DNA of 64,000 bases from Rhodospirillales bacterium (lineage in GTDB: Bacteria > Pseudomonadota > Alphaproteobacteria > BOG-932 > Roseiterribacteraceae): NCBI GenBank assembly GCA_028291345.1, contig JAQGIF010000204.1:1-64000 (forward strand). Direction: 5' to 3'. A program made the translations under genes and the position numbers. Position 1 is the stretch's first letter. The number at the start of each line of letters is the position of its first letter. Positions 24,766 through 34,345 of this stretch are shown here, piece by piece. Below the pieces are notes generated by a model. It saw nothing but the letters and a program-made list of their open reading frames with translations. It searched no databases and was not told where the DNA came from.

Positions 24766-24873
24766 CGTCATTCCCGCCGAGCGGGAATCCAGCGTTACGC
24801 GCGATAGCGCGGACAAGACTCGTATCGCCGCGGACGCGGCTCTGACTGGATTCCCGCCTGCGCGGGAATGACG
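24766..24873. repeat. Palindromic intergenic repeat (REP-like pair)
   Basis: Two copies of a hairpin unit face each other. The left unit (24766-24792) is ATTCCCGCCGAGCGGGAAT in context GTC...CCAG; the right unit (24846-24873) is CTGG...ATTCCCGCCTGCGCGGGAAT followed by GACG. Each unit is a hairpin and the two are inverse copies about 55 bases apart. The sequence type (GTCATTCCCGC...GCGGGAATCCAG) is a widespread proteobacterial intergenic repeat. It sits between two genes of one operon and could trim or stabilise the mRNA. Confidence 0.8.
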
Positions 24874-24892
24874 ATGGGGTTTGGTCATCGTC

Positions 24893-27250
24893 TCAATTTC
24901 TCAGCGGTTTGCCCGTGGTGAGCATCTGCTCGATCCGGGCGATGGTTCCGTCGTTTTTGAGAAGCGCAATGAAAGCCTTGCGCTCCAGCGCGCTGATGTC
25001 GTCTTCGCTCAGCGTATCGGCGTAATCGATATCGCCGCCCGTCAACACTGTCGCCAGCGCGTCGGCCACCACGACGTCATACTGCGTCGCCTTGCCCGCC
25101 GTTACGAAATCATGCACCGCCATGTTCAGTGCCGTCTTGCCCGTCGCGCCAGGCAGATGGAACTCGGTTGGCTTGGGTGGGGTGTAGTCCTGGGCCAGGG
25201 TAAGCGCCCGACCCTTGGCGTCGGCCAGAAGCCGGTCGCGATTCATGCTTATGCCGTCGGTTTCCCGCAGGTACATCAGGTCCTTGGCCTCGGCTGCCGA
25301 TTTCGAGACCTGCGCGGTAGAGATCGTCTGGAACGTCGCGGCGACAGCGGGAATCGGACCCTTGGGCAGCTTGGGATTTACCAGTTGCCGGGCTAGCAGC
25401 TCCTTGCAGCCCCCCCAGCCCGGAATGACGCCGACCCCGACCTCGACGAGCCCCAAATAGGTTTCGGCATGGGCCTGCACCGCCGCACTATGAAGTGTAA
25501 TCTCGCACCCGCCGCCCAGCGCACGGCCCGCCGGCGCGCTAACGACGGGGAAGGGGGCGTATTTCAGCGCTTTGTAGATTTGCTGGCCGGTGCCGATCAT
25601 TTCCTCCAATTGGCCATAGCCAGCGATGTTCACGGCGAACATGACCAGCCCCAGATTGGCCCCGACCGAGAAATTGTCCGCGTCGTTGCCGATGACCAGG
25701 GCCTTCCAATCGCCCTTGCCAACGCCGATCAGCGCCAGCGCCTTGCCGATCATGTCCATGATGTCAGGATCCAGCGAATTAGCCTTGGACTGGAACTCCA
25801 GGCACACCACGCCGTCGCCGATATCCCACAGGCTGGCCGATCCATTTTTCGCCAACGGCTGGGAACGGCGCTTGATGTCGGCGAGCAGCAGGACGCCCTC
25901 GGCGCGCACGACATCGTGATAGCCGCCGTCCAGCCCCAGGAATTGAAGCTGGCCGTTTTCCACTCGGTAGAAGTTTCGCCCGGCGGCACTGCCCAACAGC
26001 TTGGGTATGGCCAAGCCCCTGGCCCGATATTGCTCGGCCAGCCAGGCCGTGCCGATCTGGTCCATGAGTTCGAACGGCCCGAACTTCCAGCCATAGCCGA
26101 ACTTCATCGCCTCATCGACCTCGACCAGAGTGTCGGCGATCTCACCCACCAGATCGGCGGCATAGGCGAAGGTCGGGGCCAGCATGCCCCAGGCGAACCG
26201 CGCGCCCGCGTCGGTGCCAGACAGCAAGGTTTTCAGTCCGGTCTTGCGGTCGGCCAACGCAGCATCCAGGCTTGCGATGCTCACCTGTTTGACCGCGTGA
26301 TACTCGCCGGTCTTCAGGTCCACCGCTTCCTTCAGTCGGGCCGCGCCGTTCTTGGTCATGCGATAGAAGCCGCCCTTGCCCTTGCGGCCGGTATAGCCGG
26401 TCTCGATCAGCTTCGTGATGATCGGCGAATCGCGCAATTGGCCGCGATAGGGGTCGGTCTCAGGCAGGGAGCTCGCCATGCTCGACGAGACATGCGGCAT
26501 CAGATCGATCCCAACCAGGTCGAACAGCCCGAACAACCCTGTGGAGGGAAATCCCATCACCTTGCCGGCCACGGCGTCGGCCTCTTCGACCGTCAGGCCA
26601 GATTCCTCGGCGGTATTGAGCCCGGCCTGCATCCACATCATGCCGATACGGTTGGCGATGAAGCCGGGAGTGTCGTGGCAGCGCACGACCCCCTTGCCTA
26701 GCTGCACGTCGCAGAAGCGGGCCAGCGTCTCGGTGACGTAGGCCGCGGTTTCCTCGCCCGACACCAGCTCCAGTAGACGCATATAGCGCGGCGGGTTGAA
26801 GAAATGGGTGATCGCGAAATCGCGGCGGAAAGCCTCCGACCGGCCTTCGATCAGGTTCTTCAGCGGGATTGTCGATGTGTTAGAGGTGACGATCGAACCT
26901 GCTTTGCGGACGGTTTCCAGCCTGGCGTAGAGATCGTGCTTGATCTTCACATTCTCGATGATCGCCTCGACGATCCAGTCGCAATCGGCCAACAGGTTCA
27001 GATCGTCTTCCAGATTGCCCGGCGTCACGAGCTTGGCGTTGCGCGGGCTCATGAATGGCGCGGGCTCGGTCTTCAGCAGTTTGGCCACCGCACCCTTGGC
27101 TATGGCGCTGCGGTCATTAGCGTCTTTCGCCACAATGTCCAGCAGCACAACCGGCAGGCCGGCATTGGTCATATGGGCAGCGATCGCGGCGCCCATGACG
27201 CCAGAGCCGATGACCGCGACCTTTTTGATTTCGCGAGGCATGCCGGGCAT
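24893..27250 (-). CDS. 3-hydroxyacyl-CoA dehydrogenase / enoyl-CoA hydratase bifunctional protein (FadN-like order)
   Basis: 785 residues from ATG 27250, which overlaps the thiolase stop (ATGA) and has GAGGCC upstream. Residues 5-300 form the NAD-binding dehydrogenase (KKVAVIGSGVMGAAIAAHM, THFFNPPRYMRLLELV). A second dehydrogenase C-domain follows, then an enoyl-CoA hydratase/isomerase domain with APAGRALGGGCEITLHSAAV. Dehydrogenase first and hydratase last is the order of Bacillus FadN, the reverse of E. coli FadB. It hydrates enoyl-CoA and oxidises the 3-hydroxyacyl-CoA. It is translationally coupled to the thiolase upstream. Confidence 0.93.
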   Translation of the reverse strand: MPGMPREIKKVAVIGSGVMGAAIAAHMTNAGLPVVLLDIVAKDANDRSAIAKGAVAKLLKTEPAPFMSPRNAKLVTPGNLEDDLNLLADCDWIVEAIIENVKIKHDLYARLETVRKAGSIVTSNTSTIPLKNLIEGRSEAFRRDFAITHFFNPPRYMRLLELVSGEETAAYVTETLARFCDVQLGKGVVRCHDTPGFIANRIGMMWMQAGLNTAEESGLTVEEADAVAGKVMGFPSTGLFGLFDLVGIDLMPHVSSSMASSLPETDPYRGQLRDSPIITKLIETGYTGRKGKGGFYRMTKNGAARLKEAVDLKTGEYHAVKQVSIASLDAALADRKTGLKTLLSGTDAGARFAWGMLAPTFAYAADLVGEIADTLVEVDEAMKFGYGWKFGPFELMDQIGTAWLAEQYRARGLAIPKLLGSAAGRNFYRVENGQLQFLGLDGGYHDVVRAEGVLLLADIKRRSQPLAKNGSASLWDIGDGVVCLEFQSKANSLDPDIMDMIGKALALIGVGKGDWKALVIGNDADNFSVGANLGLVMFAVNIAGYGQLEEMIGTGQQIYKALKYAPFPVVSAPAGRALGGGCEITLHSAAVQAHAETYLGLVEVGVGVIPGWGGCKELLARQLVNPKLPKGPIPAVAATFQTISTAQVSKSAAEAKDLMYLRETDGISMNRDRLLADAKGRALTLAQDYTPPKPTEFHLPGATGKTALNMAVHDFVTAGKATQYDVVVADALATVLTGGDIDYADTLSEDDISALERKAFIALLKNDGTIARIEQMLTTGKPLRN

Positions 27251-28386
27251 CAGATGGCCTCGAGGATGGTGGCGATGCCCTGACCGCCGCCGATGCACAT
27301 AGTCGCCAACGCGAACTGCTTGCCCTCGCGCTTCAGCAAGGTTGCCGCCTTCCCGGCGATGCGCGCGCCTGACGCGCCCAGCGGGTGGCCCAACGCCAGC
27401 GCGCCGCCATCGATATTCATCTTGGCGATGTCGATGCCCAGATCGTGGATCACCGACAGCGACTGCGCCGCGAAGGCCTCGTTTAATTCAATGATGTCGA
27501 TATCGGCCAGAGTCAGGCCGCCGCGCTTCAACACTTTGTGCGTCGCCGGAACCGGGCCGACGCCCATGATCTCAGGCGCGCAGCCCGCGACCGCCATCGC
27601 CTTGATGCGGGCCAACGGCGTGAAGCCATGCGCCTTGGCGTAGGTCTCGGACATCACGAGAACCGCGGCGGCCCCGTCGGTAAGCGGCGAGGACGTGCCT
27701 GCGGTCACCGATCCCTTGGCGTCGAATGCCGGCTTTAGCCCGGCCAGCCCCTCCAGGCTGGTGTCGGGACGGATCGTGCCGTCCGTGGAGACGATGCCGC
27801 TCTTAGTCTCGATCGGCACGATCTCCTCGGCAAACTTGCCGGCCTGCGCGGCTGCCGCGGCCCGCCGATGCGAGGTGACCGCCAGTTCTTCCTGGGCGAC
27901 CCGGCCGATCTGATATTGCTTGGCGAGGTTTTCCGCGGTTTCGCCCATCGAGATATAGGCTTGCGGATATTCCTTATAGAGGGCCGGATTAGGGGAGGGA
28001 TTGAAGCCTGGGATCGGCACGCGCGTCATCGATTCGACACCGGCGCAGATGAACACGTCTCCGGCGCCCGCCGCGATCGCGCCGACTGCCATATGGATCG
28101 AGGTCATCGAGGAACCACAGAAGCGGTTGACCGTCGTGCCCGCCACCGACAGCGGCAGATGGGTCATGAAGCCCAATATGCGGCCGAGATTGAGACCTTG
28201 CTCGCCCTCGGGAAAGGTGCAGCCCAGGATCAGATCCTCGATATCGGCGGCATCGACGCCGCTATCGACAACCAGCTTGGAAATGACTTGAGCGGCGATG
28301 TCGTCGGGACGGGTCCGCGCCAATGCGCCTTTATCGGCAAAGTGAAACGGCGAGCGGCGGAAATGGGTGATGACGGCGTTTGTCAT
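27250..28386 (-). CDS. Acetyl-CoA C-acyltransferase (thiolase)
   Basis: 378 residues. NRFCGSSMTSIHMAVGAIAA carries the nucleophilic cysteine, NEAFAAQSL the conserved NEAF, and GGALALGHPLGASGAR with CIGGGQG the histidine and second cysteine. It cleaves 3-ketoacyl-CoA with CoA in beta-oxidation. The gene order thiolase, FadN-like, acyl-CoA dehydrogenase on one strand matches a fadA-fadN-fadE arrangement. The stop overlaps the next start. About 140 bases of apparently empty sequence separate it from the acyl-CoA ligase gene upstream. Confidence 0.95.
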   Translation of the reverse strand: MTNAVITHFRRSPFHFADKGALARTRPDDIAAQVISKLVVDSGVDAADIEDLILGCTFPEGEQGLNLGRILGFMTHLPLSVAGTTVNRFCGSSMTSIHMAVGAIAAGAGDVFICAGVESMTRVPIPGFNPSPNPALYKEYPQAYISMGETAENLAKQYQIGRVAQEELAVTSHRRAAAAAQAGKFAEEIVPIETKSGIVSTDGTIRPDTSLEGLAGLKPAFDAKGSVTAGTSSPLTDGAAAVLVMSETYAKAHGFTPLARIKAMAVAGCAPEIMGVGPVPATHKVLKRGGLTLADIDIIELNEAFAAQSLSVIHDLGIDIAKMNIDGGALALGHPLGASGARIAGKAATLLKREGKQFALATMCIGGGQGIATILEAI

Positions 28387-28530
28387 GAGGTGAGTGTCTC
28401 CGACTTCGATGTCGCATTGAAATTGTCAGTGATGTGCCACCGTGCTGCGCTGGTGGAAAGCCCGGTAAGGAACCTGTGGTATCGCGCAAATAGTGCCGGA
28501 ATGCACGCCGCGCAAGCGATTGTATTGCCG

Positions 28531-30240
28531 TCAGGCGCCATCCTTCTTGGCCTTGGCCGCGTCTTCGGCGATCAGGTCCTTGCGGGACAGTTTTCCGATC
28601 AATGTCTTGGGCAGCGGCTTGTTGCGGAACTCGATCAATTTCGGCATCTCGATCGGCGAAATCTTGTCCTTCAGAAAGGCGCGCAACTCATCCGCCGTCA
28701 GCGTCTGCTCCACCCGCAGCTTGATCCAGACCTTCAGCGTCTCCCCGCGATAGGCGTCGGGAACACCACCGGCCACCGCCTCTTCGACCGCCGGGTGACG
28801 ATAGATCTCTTCCTCGATCTTGCGCGGATAGATCTTATAGCCTGAGGCGATGACGATATCCTTCAGCCGGTCGACGATGAAGACATACCCGTCCTCGTCC
28901 ATCGTGCCGATGTCGCCGGTGTGGAAGCGGCCGCCGACCATCGCGAATTCGGTCTCCTCGGGCTTCTCCCAATAGCCGGTCATAACCTGCGGGCCACGGA
29001 TGCACACCTCGCCGGCTTCACCCGGCTTCACTGGGGTGATGCGGTCGTCCATCGAGATCATCTCGACGATCGTCTGCGGCGCCGGGATGCCGATCGAGCC
29101 GATCTTGCTGACGCCCTTGGGCGGGTTGCAGCAGGCGACGGGCGAAGTTTCCGACAGGCCGTATCCCTCGACCAGCGAGCAGCCGGTCAGCCGCTCGAAC
29201 GTCTCCTGCACGTCCAGCGGCAAAGGCGCGCCGCCCGATATGCACAACCGGATCGACGAGATGTCGTATCTCTTCAGTTCCGGATAGTTACTGATCGCGG
29301 TGTAGATAGTCGGCACGGCCGGGAACAGGGTCGGCTTGGTCTTGTCGATGGTCTTCAGCACCTGACGAACATCGAACCGGGGCAGGGCGATGATTTCGAT
29401 CCCGCACAAGATCGGGTTGTTCATCGCCGCGGTCATGGCGAAGACGTGGAAGAACGGTATGACCGCCAGCATCTTGTCCTTGCCGGGCGTCATCTCCAGC
29501 GCGAACATCTTCATCTGGTACGCGTTGGCATACAGGTTCGCGTGGGTCAGCATCGCGCCCTTCGGCGTGCCAGTCGTGCCACCGGTATATTGCAGCACGG
29601 CGATATCCTTCAGCGGGTCGACCGGGTGCAGCGCGATCTTGCCATCATTCGCCACGATGTCATTGTACCGCTTGAAGCGCGGGTCGGCGGGGATGCTGGC
29701 GATATCCTTCCGCTTGGCGATGCGATAGAGGAAATTCGTCGGGAAGGGCAGGATATCCGCCATCGGGCAGATGATTACGCTGTTCAACTTGCAGGCGTCG
29801 GCGAGGCCGATCAGCTTGTTGGCGACCTGCGTGACGTCGATAGTCACCATCACCCGCGTGCCGCTGTCCAATATTTGATGGCGGAGTTCGGTATCGGTGT
29901 AGAGCGGGTTGCAGTTGACGACCGTCCCGCCGCATTTCAGGATCGCGAAATAGGCGATCGGGTAATAGACGCAATTGGGCAGCAGCAGCCCGACGCGGTC
30001 CCCCGGCGTGATCAGCTTTTTGAGCCCGCAGGCGAAGCGGTCGACTAAGGCGGAGAGCTCGCCATAGGTCCATTTCTTTCCCATAAAATCGAACGCTGGC
30101 TGGTGGGCGTGCCGGGCCGTGGTGTCGTCCAGCAGCGCGTAAAGCGGCTTCACCGGGATATCGGCATGCCAGTCCATTGCATCGGGGTAGTGAGCAAGCC
30201 ACGGCCATGATGCATCGTCGGTCTCGAGAACCGCTGTCAT
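28531..30240 (-). CDS. Long-chain fatty-acid-CoA ligase
   Basis: 569 residues from ATG 30240, chosen because GGGAAG lies correctly upstream; an ATG at 30258 is an alternative. The adenylate-forming signature is AVLQYTGGTTGTPKGAMLTH. Also present are LVEGYGLSETSPVACCNP, FHTGDIGTMDEDGYVFIVDR and a C-terminal SGYKIYPRKIEEEIYRHPAV. It activates a carboxylic acid to its CoA thioester with ATP, feeding the adjacent beta-oxidation genes, and could activate acids made by the upstream catabolic cluster. It is most like FadD, but chain-length preference is not shown by the sequence. Confidence 0.93.
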   Translation of the reverse strand: MTAVLETDDASWPWLAHYPDAMDWHADIPVKPLYALLDDTTARHAHQPAFDFMGKKWTYGELSALVDRFACGLKKLITPGDRVGLLLPNCVYYPIAYFAILKCGGTVVNCNPLYTDTELRHQILDSGTRVMVTIDVTQVANKLIGLADACKLNSVIICPMADILPFPTNFLYRIAKRKDIASIPADPRFKRYNDIVANDGKIALHPVDPLKDIAVLQYTGGTTGTPKGAMLTHANLYANAYQMKMFALEMTPGKDKMLAVIPFFHVFAMTAAMNNPILCGIEIIALPRFDVRQVLKTIDKTKPTLFPAVPTIYTAISNYPELKRYDISSIRLCISGGAPLPLDVQETFERLTGCSLVEGYGLSETSPVACCNPPKGVSKIGSIGIPAPQTIVEMISMDDRITPVKPGEAGEVCIRGPQVMTGYWEKPEETEFAMVGGRFHTGDIGTMDEDGYVFIVDRLKDIVIASGYKIYPRKIEEEIYRHPAVEEAVAGGVPDAYRGETLKVWIKLRVEQTLTADELRAFLKDKISPIEMPKLIEFRNKPLPKTLIGKLSRKDLIAEDAAKAKKDGA

Positions 30241-30436
30241 CTTGTGAATCTTCCCCATTCCGTCAGTTCAGATGTCCCTAGCGGAGGAGCCACTGTTCGA
30301 TGCCGCATCGCGGCGCGCGGCCTTAAAATATCGCGCCCAGACTTAAAAAACCGGTTGGCATTAGCGCGTTCCCAGGGATAATGTACAGTACCAGTTCCTA
30401 GTGGAGTTGGACTATCCTCTGACGAAGGTTAGTTCA

Positions 30437-30943
30437 TTGTCGCGGTTCGGTCACGAATTTGATACCGAGAGCAGCCTCTCGGTTCGCACGCGCCTCAAGT
30501 GGTTCAATGCCGCGAAGGGGTTTGGCTTTGTGTCACCGACCGATGGCGCGCCCGATGCCTTCCTTCATGTCTCCGTCTTGCATCGCGCCGGCCTTCAGGA
30601 ATTGGGCGAGCAAGCCGAGTTGATTTGCGAAATCGGCCATGGCCCCAAGGGCCCCCAGGTCATGCGCATCATAGAAACGCTCAGCAGCGGGGCCACCGCG
30701 CCGCAAGCGCGCGGCATGGCGCCGTCCGGTCCCGAAGAGGCAATGGCGGGCATCGTCAAATGGTTCAAACCCGATAAAGGCTTCGGCTTCATTACCGCCG
30801 ACGATTCGGGCAAGGACGTCTTCGTCCATAAGAGCGTCCTCAGACGCTCGGGCCTGAACGTGCTTGAGGCCGGCCAGCGCGTCCAGATGCGCGTCCAGGA
30901 CGTCGAAAAAGGCCGCGAGGCCACCTGGGTCATTCCGCTTTAG
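30437..30943 (+). CDS. Cold-shock protein with two CSD domains
   Basis: 168 residues from TTG 30437, preferred because GAAGG lies eight bases upstream; a GTG at 30401 without a ribosome site would add 12 residues. Two cold-shock domains are evident: RLKWFNAAKGFGFVSPTDG with DAFLHVSVL, and GIVKWFKPDKGFGFITADD with DVFVHKSVL. Both keep the RNP1 (KGFGF) and RNP2 (V/AFVH) motifs that bind single-stranded RNA or DNA. Double-CSD proteins are typical of alphaproteobacteria and act as RNA chaperones in cold or stationary phase. It is a monocistronic gene. Confidence 0.88.
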   Translation: MSRFGHEFDTESSLSVRTRLKWFNAAKGFGFVSPTDGAPDAFLHVSVLHRAGLQELGEQAELICEIGHGPKGPQVMRIIETLSSGATAPQARGMAPSGPEEAMAGIVKWFKPDKGFGFITADDSGKDVFVHKSVLRRSGLNVLEAGQRVQMRVQDVEKGREATWVIPL

Positions 30944-30990
30944 TCTGTCGAGCCGGCTGCACGATATGACCCAGCCAAGGCAAAACCGTA

Positions 30991-31066
30991 GGATGGGTAG
31001 AGCGGAGCGAAAACCATCGTGCGGAATTATTCGGCAATGATGGGTTTCGCTGCGCCCTACCCATCC
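30991..31066. repeat. Imperfect inverted repeat, GATGGGTT-GCG family, copy 1
   Basis: Left arm 30991-31018 and right arm 31039-31066 are 28 bases each and match inversely except for a few positions (core GGATGGGTAG...GCGAAA..CCATC). The unit belongs to the widespread intergenic family GGATGGGTTAGCG...AACCCATCC; related copies occur at 45370 and 48854. It lies between the convergent cold-shock and SDR genes and may act as a bidirectional terminator. Confidence 0.75.
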
Positions 31067-31095
31067 GGACTCAAATGCGCGTCGATGACGGCGGC

Positions 31096-31857
31096 CTACC
31101 CCGCGATCAACCCGCCATCGAGCACAAGCGAATGCCCGATCATGAAGGATGCTGCGTCGGAGCAGAGGAACAGGGCGCCGGCTGCGATTTCGGCCGGGTC
31201 GGCGATGCGGCCGATAGGGTGGGCATTGCTCATCGACGCGATGAAGGCCGGGTCGCCGCCATGGTTGTCCTCGGCGATCGGCGTGTCGACGCCGCCGGGA
31301 CACAGCGCGTTGATGCGGATCCCCCTACGCGCATATTGCAGCGCCGCCGCCTTGGTCATGCCGACGACGCCGTGTTTGCTGGCGGTATAGGACGGCTTGT
31401 TGCCCACCGCCGTCAGGCCGGCGATCGAGGAGACATTGACAATGATACCGTGGCCTTGTTTCTCCATCTGCGCGAGTTCATGCTTCATGCACAGGAAGAC
31501 ACCTTTCAGATTAACGCCGATGATGCGGTCGAACATCTGTTCGTCCCAGGTCGCCTCCGGCACCAGTTCGGGATCGATGCCGGCATTGTTGATGGCATAG
31601 TCCAGCCGACCGAACGCCGACACCGTGCGCGCGACCAGCGTGGCGACCGAGTTTGTGTTGCTGACATCGGTATGAACGAAGATGCATTTGCCGTGAAGCT
31701 CATGAATTTCCCGCGCGGCCTCTTCGCCGACGACGTCGTTGATCTCGGCGATCACGACACGCGTGCCCGCTTTCGCGAATGCCTTCGCAGTTGCCAAGCC
31801 GATACCGCTGCCGCCGCCGGTAACGATCGCTACCTTCCCCTTAAAGTGCTCGCTCAC
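31096..31857 (-). CDS. SDR family oxidoreductase
   Basis: 253 residues from GTG 31857, with AGGAGG six bases upstream. All classical motifs are intact: TGGGSGIGLATAKAF, YAINNAG, VNVSSIAGLTAVG with the catalytic serine, YTASKHGVVGMTK with Tyr-x3-Lys and a DGGLIAG tail. The PGGVDTPI loop is typical of glucose-dehydrogenase/cyclopentanol-dehydrogenase-like SDRs. It stands alone, divergent from galE, so context gives no substrate. It is not part of the catabolic cluster at the left. Confidence 0.92.
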   Translation of the reverse strand: MSEHFKGKVAIVTGGGSGIGLATAKAFAKAGTRVVIAEINDVVGEEAAREIHELHGKCIFVHTDVSNTNSVATLVARTVSAFGRLDYAINNAGIDPELVPEATWDEQMFDRIIGVNLKGVFLCMKHELAQMEKQGHGIIVNVSSIAGLTAVGNKPSYTASKHGVVGMTKAAALQYARRGIRINALCPGGVDTPIAEDNHGGDPAFIASMSNAHPIGRIADPAEIAAGALFLCSDAASFMIGHSLVLDGGLIAG

Positions 31858-31984
31858 AAGGTCCTCCTGATCATTTTGTTGTCACGATTCATAGGCTTTT
31901 ATCGCGATCGTGTAACCAGTATTTAATGTACGTTGCAGTCGCAAATTCCGGTCAACCCCCAAATATACGGACAACAAACGGTCG

Positions 31985-32995
31985 ATGAACACAATCCTCG
32001 TTACCGGTGCGGCTGGATTTATCGGCAGCCACGCCATCCTCGCTCTGTTGGAAGCCGGATATACCGTCATTGCAATCGACGATCTTTCGACCGGCCAGCG
32101 CTGGGCCGTCCCGCCGGAGATCACCTTCATCCAGGGCGATGTCGGCGATGCGGCGCTGATGCGTGACATCTTTGCGAAACTCCCGATCGACGCTGTGATG
32201 CATTTCGCCGGCAGCATCGAGGTCGGCGAATCCGTCAGCCATCCTCTGGCTTATTACCGCAATAATACCGGCGGCAGCCTCACTCTGATCGAAGCCGCCA
32301 TAGCCGCCGGAATCGAGCGCATGGTCTTTTCTTCGACCGCCGCGGTCTATGGAGAGCCTGAGGTTCAGCCGATCCTGGAGGATGCGGCGACCAAGCCGAT
32401 CAATCCCTATGGATGGACCAAACTGATGACCGAACAGATGCTGCGTGATGTATCCGCCGCTCATGGGCTCAACTATGTTGTCCTGCGCTATTTCAATGTG
32501 TCGGGGGCCGATCCAAAGGGCCGGGCCGGCGAAAGCATCAAAAAGCCGAGCCATCTGATCAAGCGCGCGGTCCAGGTCGCGGTCGGCGTGCTGCCCGAGC
32601 TCGGTATCTACGGCGAAGATTACCCGACACGCGATGGCACCTGCGTGCGGGATTATATCCATGTCAGCGATCTGGTGGACGCCCATCTGTTGGCGCTCAA
32701 GCATCTTGAGGGCGGCGGCAAAAGCCTCACGCTTAATTGCGGTCACGGCGAGGGTATCTCGATCCGCGAGGTCGTTCGGGCGGTCGAGCGGGCGACAGGC
32801 AGGCCGCTGCCGGTGAAAAGCGCGCCGCGCCGGCCCGGTGACCCGCCGACCTTGATCGCCGCCGCTGATCGGATCAAAGCCCTCCTGGGTTGGCAGCCCC
32901 GTCACGACCTCGACGCGATGGTGATGTCTGCGCTGGCATGGGAACGGCAATTGGCCGCCGCGCCCGACGGCGTTCACCCCGCCACGAATGGCTGA
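31985..32995 (+). CDS. galE: UDP-glucose 4-epimerase
   Basis: 336 residues, extended SDR. TGAAGFIGSHAILALLEAG binds NAD, SIEVGESVSHPLAYYRNN and SSTAAVYGEP are GalE-like, NPYGWTKLMTEQML carries Tyr-x3-Lys, and RYFNVSGADPKGRAGE with YGEDYPTRDGTCVRDYIHV is diagnostic of UDP-hexose 4-epimerases. It interconverts UDP-glucose and UDP-galactose for surface polysaccharide. The glutamine amidotransferase gene starts inside its last codons (eight-base overlap), so they are coupled, although the functions are not obviously related. Confidence 0.92.
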   Translation: MNTILVTGAAGFIGSHAILALLEAGYTVIAIDDLSTGQRWAVPPEITFIQGDVGDAALMRDIFAKLPIDAVMHFAGSIEVGESVSHPLAYYRNNTGGSLTLIEAAIAAGIERMVFSSTAAVYGEPEVQPILEDAATKPINPYGWTKLMTEQMLRDVSAAHGLNYVVLRYFNVSGADPKGRAGESIKKPSHLIKRAVQVAVGVLPELGIYGEDYPTRDGTCVRDYIHVSDLVDAHLLALKHLEGGGKSLTLNCGHGEGISIREVVRAVERATGRPLPVKSAPRRPGDPPTLIAAADRIKALLGWQPRHDLDAMVMSALAWERQLAAAPDGVHPATNG

Positions 32996-33755
32996 GTCGA
33001 TGCCGCTCATCGGCATTCCGGCCGATTATCGGGTCTTGGCCGGCGCCGGCGTCCACATTGCCGACGAGACCTATATCCGCGCGGTTGCCGAGCAGGTCGG
33101 TGCAATTCCACTAATCCTGCCGGTCCTGGGCGAAACCCTCGATCTGACGTCGCTGCTGTCCGGGCTCGACGGCGTCCTGCTGACCGGGAGCCAATCGAAT
33201 GTCGCGCCAGCGCGCTACGGCGGCGAGATCAGCGACCCCGGCGCGATGCATGACGCCGAGCGCGATGCGCAGAACCTGCCACTGATCAAAGCCGCCGTAT
33301 CGGCTCGTATTCCTCTACTGGCCATCTGCCGGGGCTTCCAGGAGGTGAATGTCGCCTATGGCGGCAGCCTGCATCAGAAGCTGCACGAACAGCCCGGCCG
33401 GCTCGATCACCGGGCCCCCTTCGGCCAGCCGGTCGATATCCAGTTCGATATGGCACATCCGGTCGAGTTTCCGCCGGGCAGCCTGCTGCGCCACCTGCTT
33501 GGGACCGAAAGCGCGATGGTCAATTCCGTGCATTGGCAAGGTGTCGACCGCCTCGCCGATGGCCTGATCGTCGAGGCGGTGGCGTCCGACGGCACGATCG
33601 AGGGGGTGCGCATTGCCGATGCTGCCGAATTTGCGCTGGCGGTTCAGTGGCATCCGGAGCATCGTCCGGCCGAGAATCCGGTCTCGCGGGCGATTTTCGC
33701 GGCATTTCGCGCGGCGGTTCTGAAGCGGGCCGAATGGCGCAGGGGAAAAGTCTGA
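32988..33755 (+). CDS. Class I glutamine amidotransferase, gamma-glutamyl-GABA hydrolase (PuuD)-like
   Basis: 255 residues from ATG 32988; ATG 33000 is an alternative giving [30 protein letters not shown] contains the nucleophilic cysteine and [16 protein letters not shown] the His-x-Glu of the triad, as in peptidase C26 enzymes. [15 protein letters not shown] is a typical substrate loop. The usual reaction is hydrolysis of gamma-glutamyl-gamma-aminobutyrate or a related gamma-glutamyl amide; no putrescine-degradation genes are nearby, so the natural substrate is uncertain. It overlaps galE by eight bases and ends two bases before recR. Confidence 0.85.
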   Translation: MAESMPLIGIPADYRVLAGAGVHIADETYIRAVAEQVGAIPLILPVLGETLDLTSLLSGLDGVLLTGSQSNVAPARYGGEISDPGAMHDAERDAQNLPLIKAAVSARIPLLAICRGFQEVNVAYGGSLHQKLHEQPGRLDHRAPFGQPVDIQFDMAHPVEFPPGSLLRHLLGTESAMVNSVHWQGVDRLADGLIVEAVASDGTIEGVRIADAAEFALAVQWHPEHRPAENPVSRAIFAAFRAAVLKRAEWRRGKV

Positions 33756-33757
33756 GT

Positions 33758-34345
33758 ATGGCGGGCGTTGAAATCGAGAAGCTGGTCCAGCTTCTGGCAA
33801 AGCTTCCGGGCCTGGGGCCGCGCTCGGCCAGGCGGGCGGCACTGACGATGCTGAAACGGCGCGACACGATCATGATCCCACTTGCCGAAGCAATCGAAAC
33901 CGCGGCCCAGGCGGTGCGGAACTGCACGATCTGCGGCAATTTGGATACCGAGGAGCCCTGTAATATCTGCCGCGAACCCCACCGCGACTCGCAGATCATC
34001 TGCGTGGTGGAGGAGGTGGCGGATCTATGGGCGCTTGAGCGCAGCGGCGCGTTTCGCGGCCGCTATCACGTGCTGGGCGGCACGCTGTCGCCGTTCCAGG
34101 GTGTCGGGCCGCAAGATCTGTCGATCGATGCGCTGGTCTCCCGCGCCCGCGAGGCGCAAGTGACGGAGGTGATCCTGGCACTTAACGCTACGGTCGAAGG
34201 CCAGACCACCGGCCATTTCATCGCCGAGCAACTCATTGATGCCGAGGTGAAGGTCACCTATCTGGCGCATGGCGTGCCGATGGGCGGCGAACTCGATTAT
34301 CTCGATGACGGCACGTTGACCGCGGCCCTGAAAGCCCGGCGATGA
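33758..34345 (+). CDS. recR: Recombination protein RecR
   Basis: 195 residues from ATG 33758, with AGGGGAAAAG upstream; an earlier in-frame ATG at 33734 would overlap the previous gene. [17 protein letters not shown] is the helix-hairpin-helix, [16 protein letters not shown] the four-cysteine zinc site, and [18 protein letters not shown] with [16 protein letters not shown] the Toprim domain. RecR loads RecA at gaps together with RecO and RecF. recR usually sits with dnaX and a YbaB gene; here it does not. It overlaps the HAD phosphatase start by four bases (ATGA). Confidence 0.95.
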   Translation: MAGVEIEKLVQLLAKLPGLGPRSARRAALTMLKRRDTIMIPLAEAIETAAQAVRNCTICGNLDTEEPCNICREPHRDSQIICVVEEVADLWALERSGAFRGRYHVLGGTLSPFQGVGPQDLSIDALVSRAREAQVTEVILALNATVEGQTTGHFIAEQLIDAEVKVTYLAHGVPMGGELDYLDDGTLTAALKARR

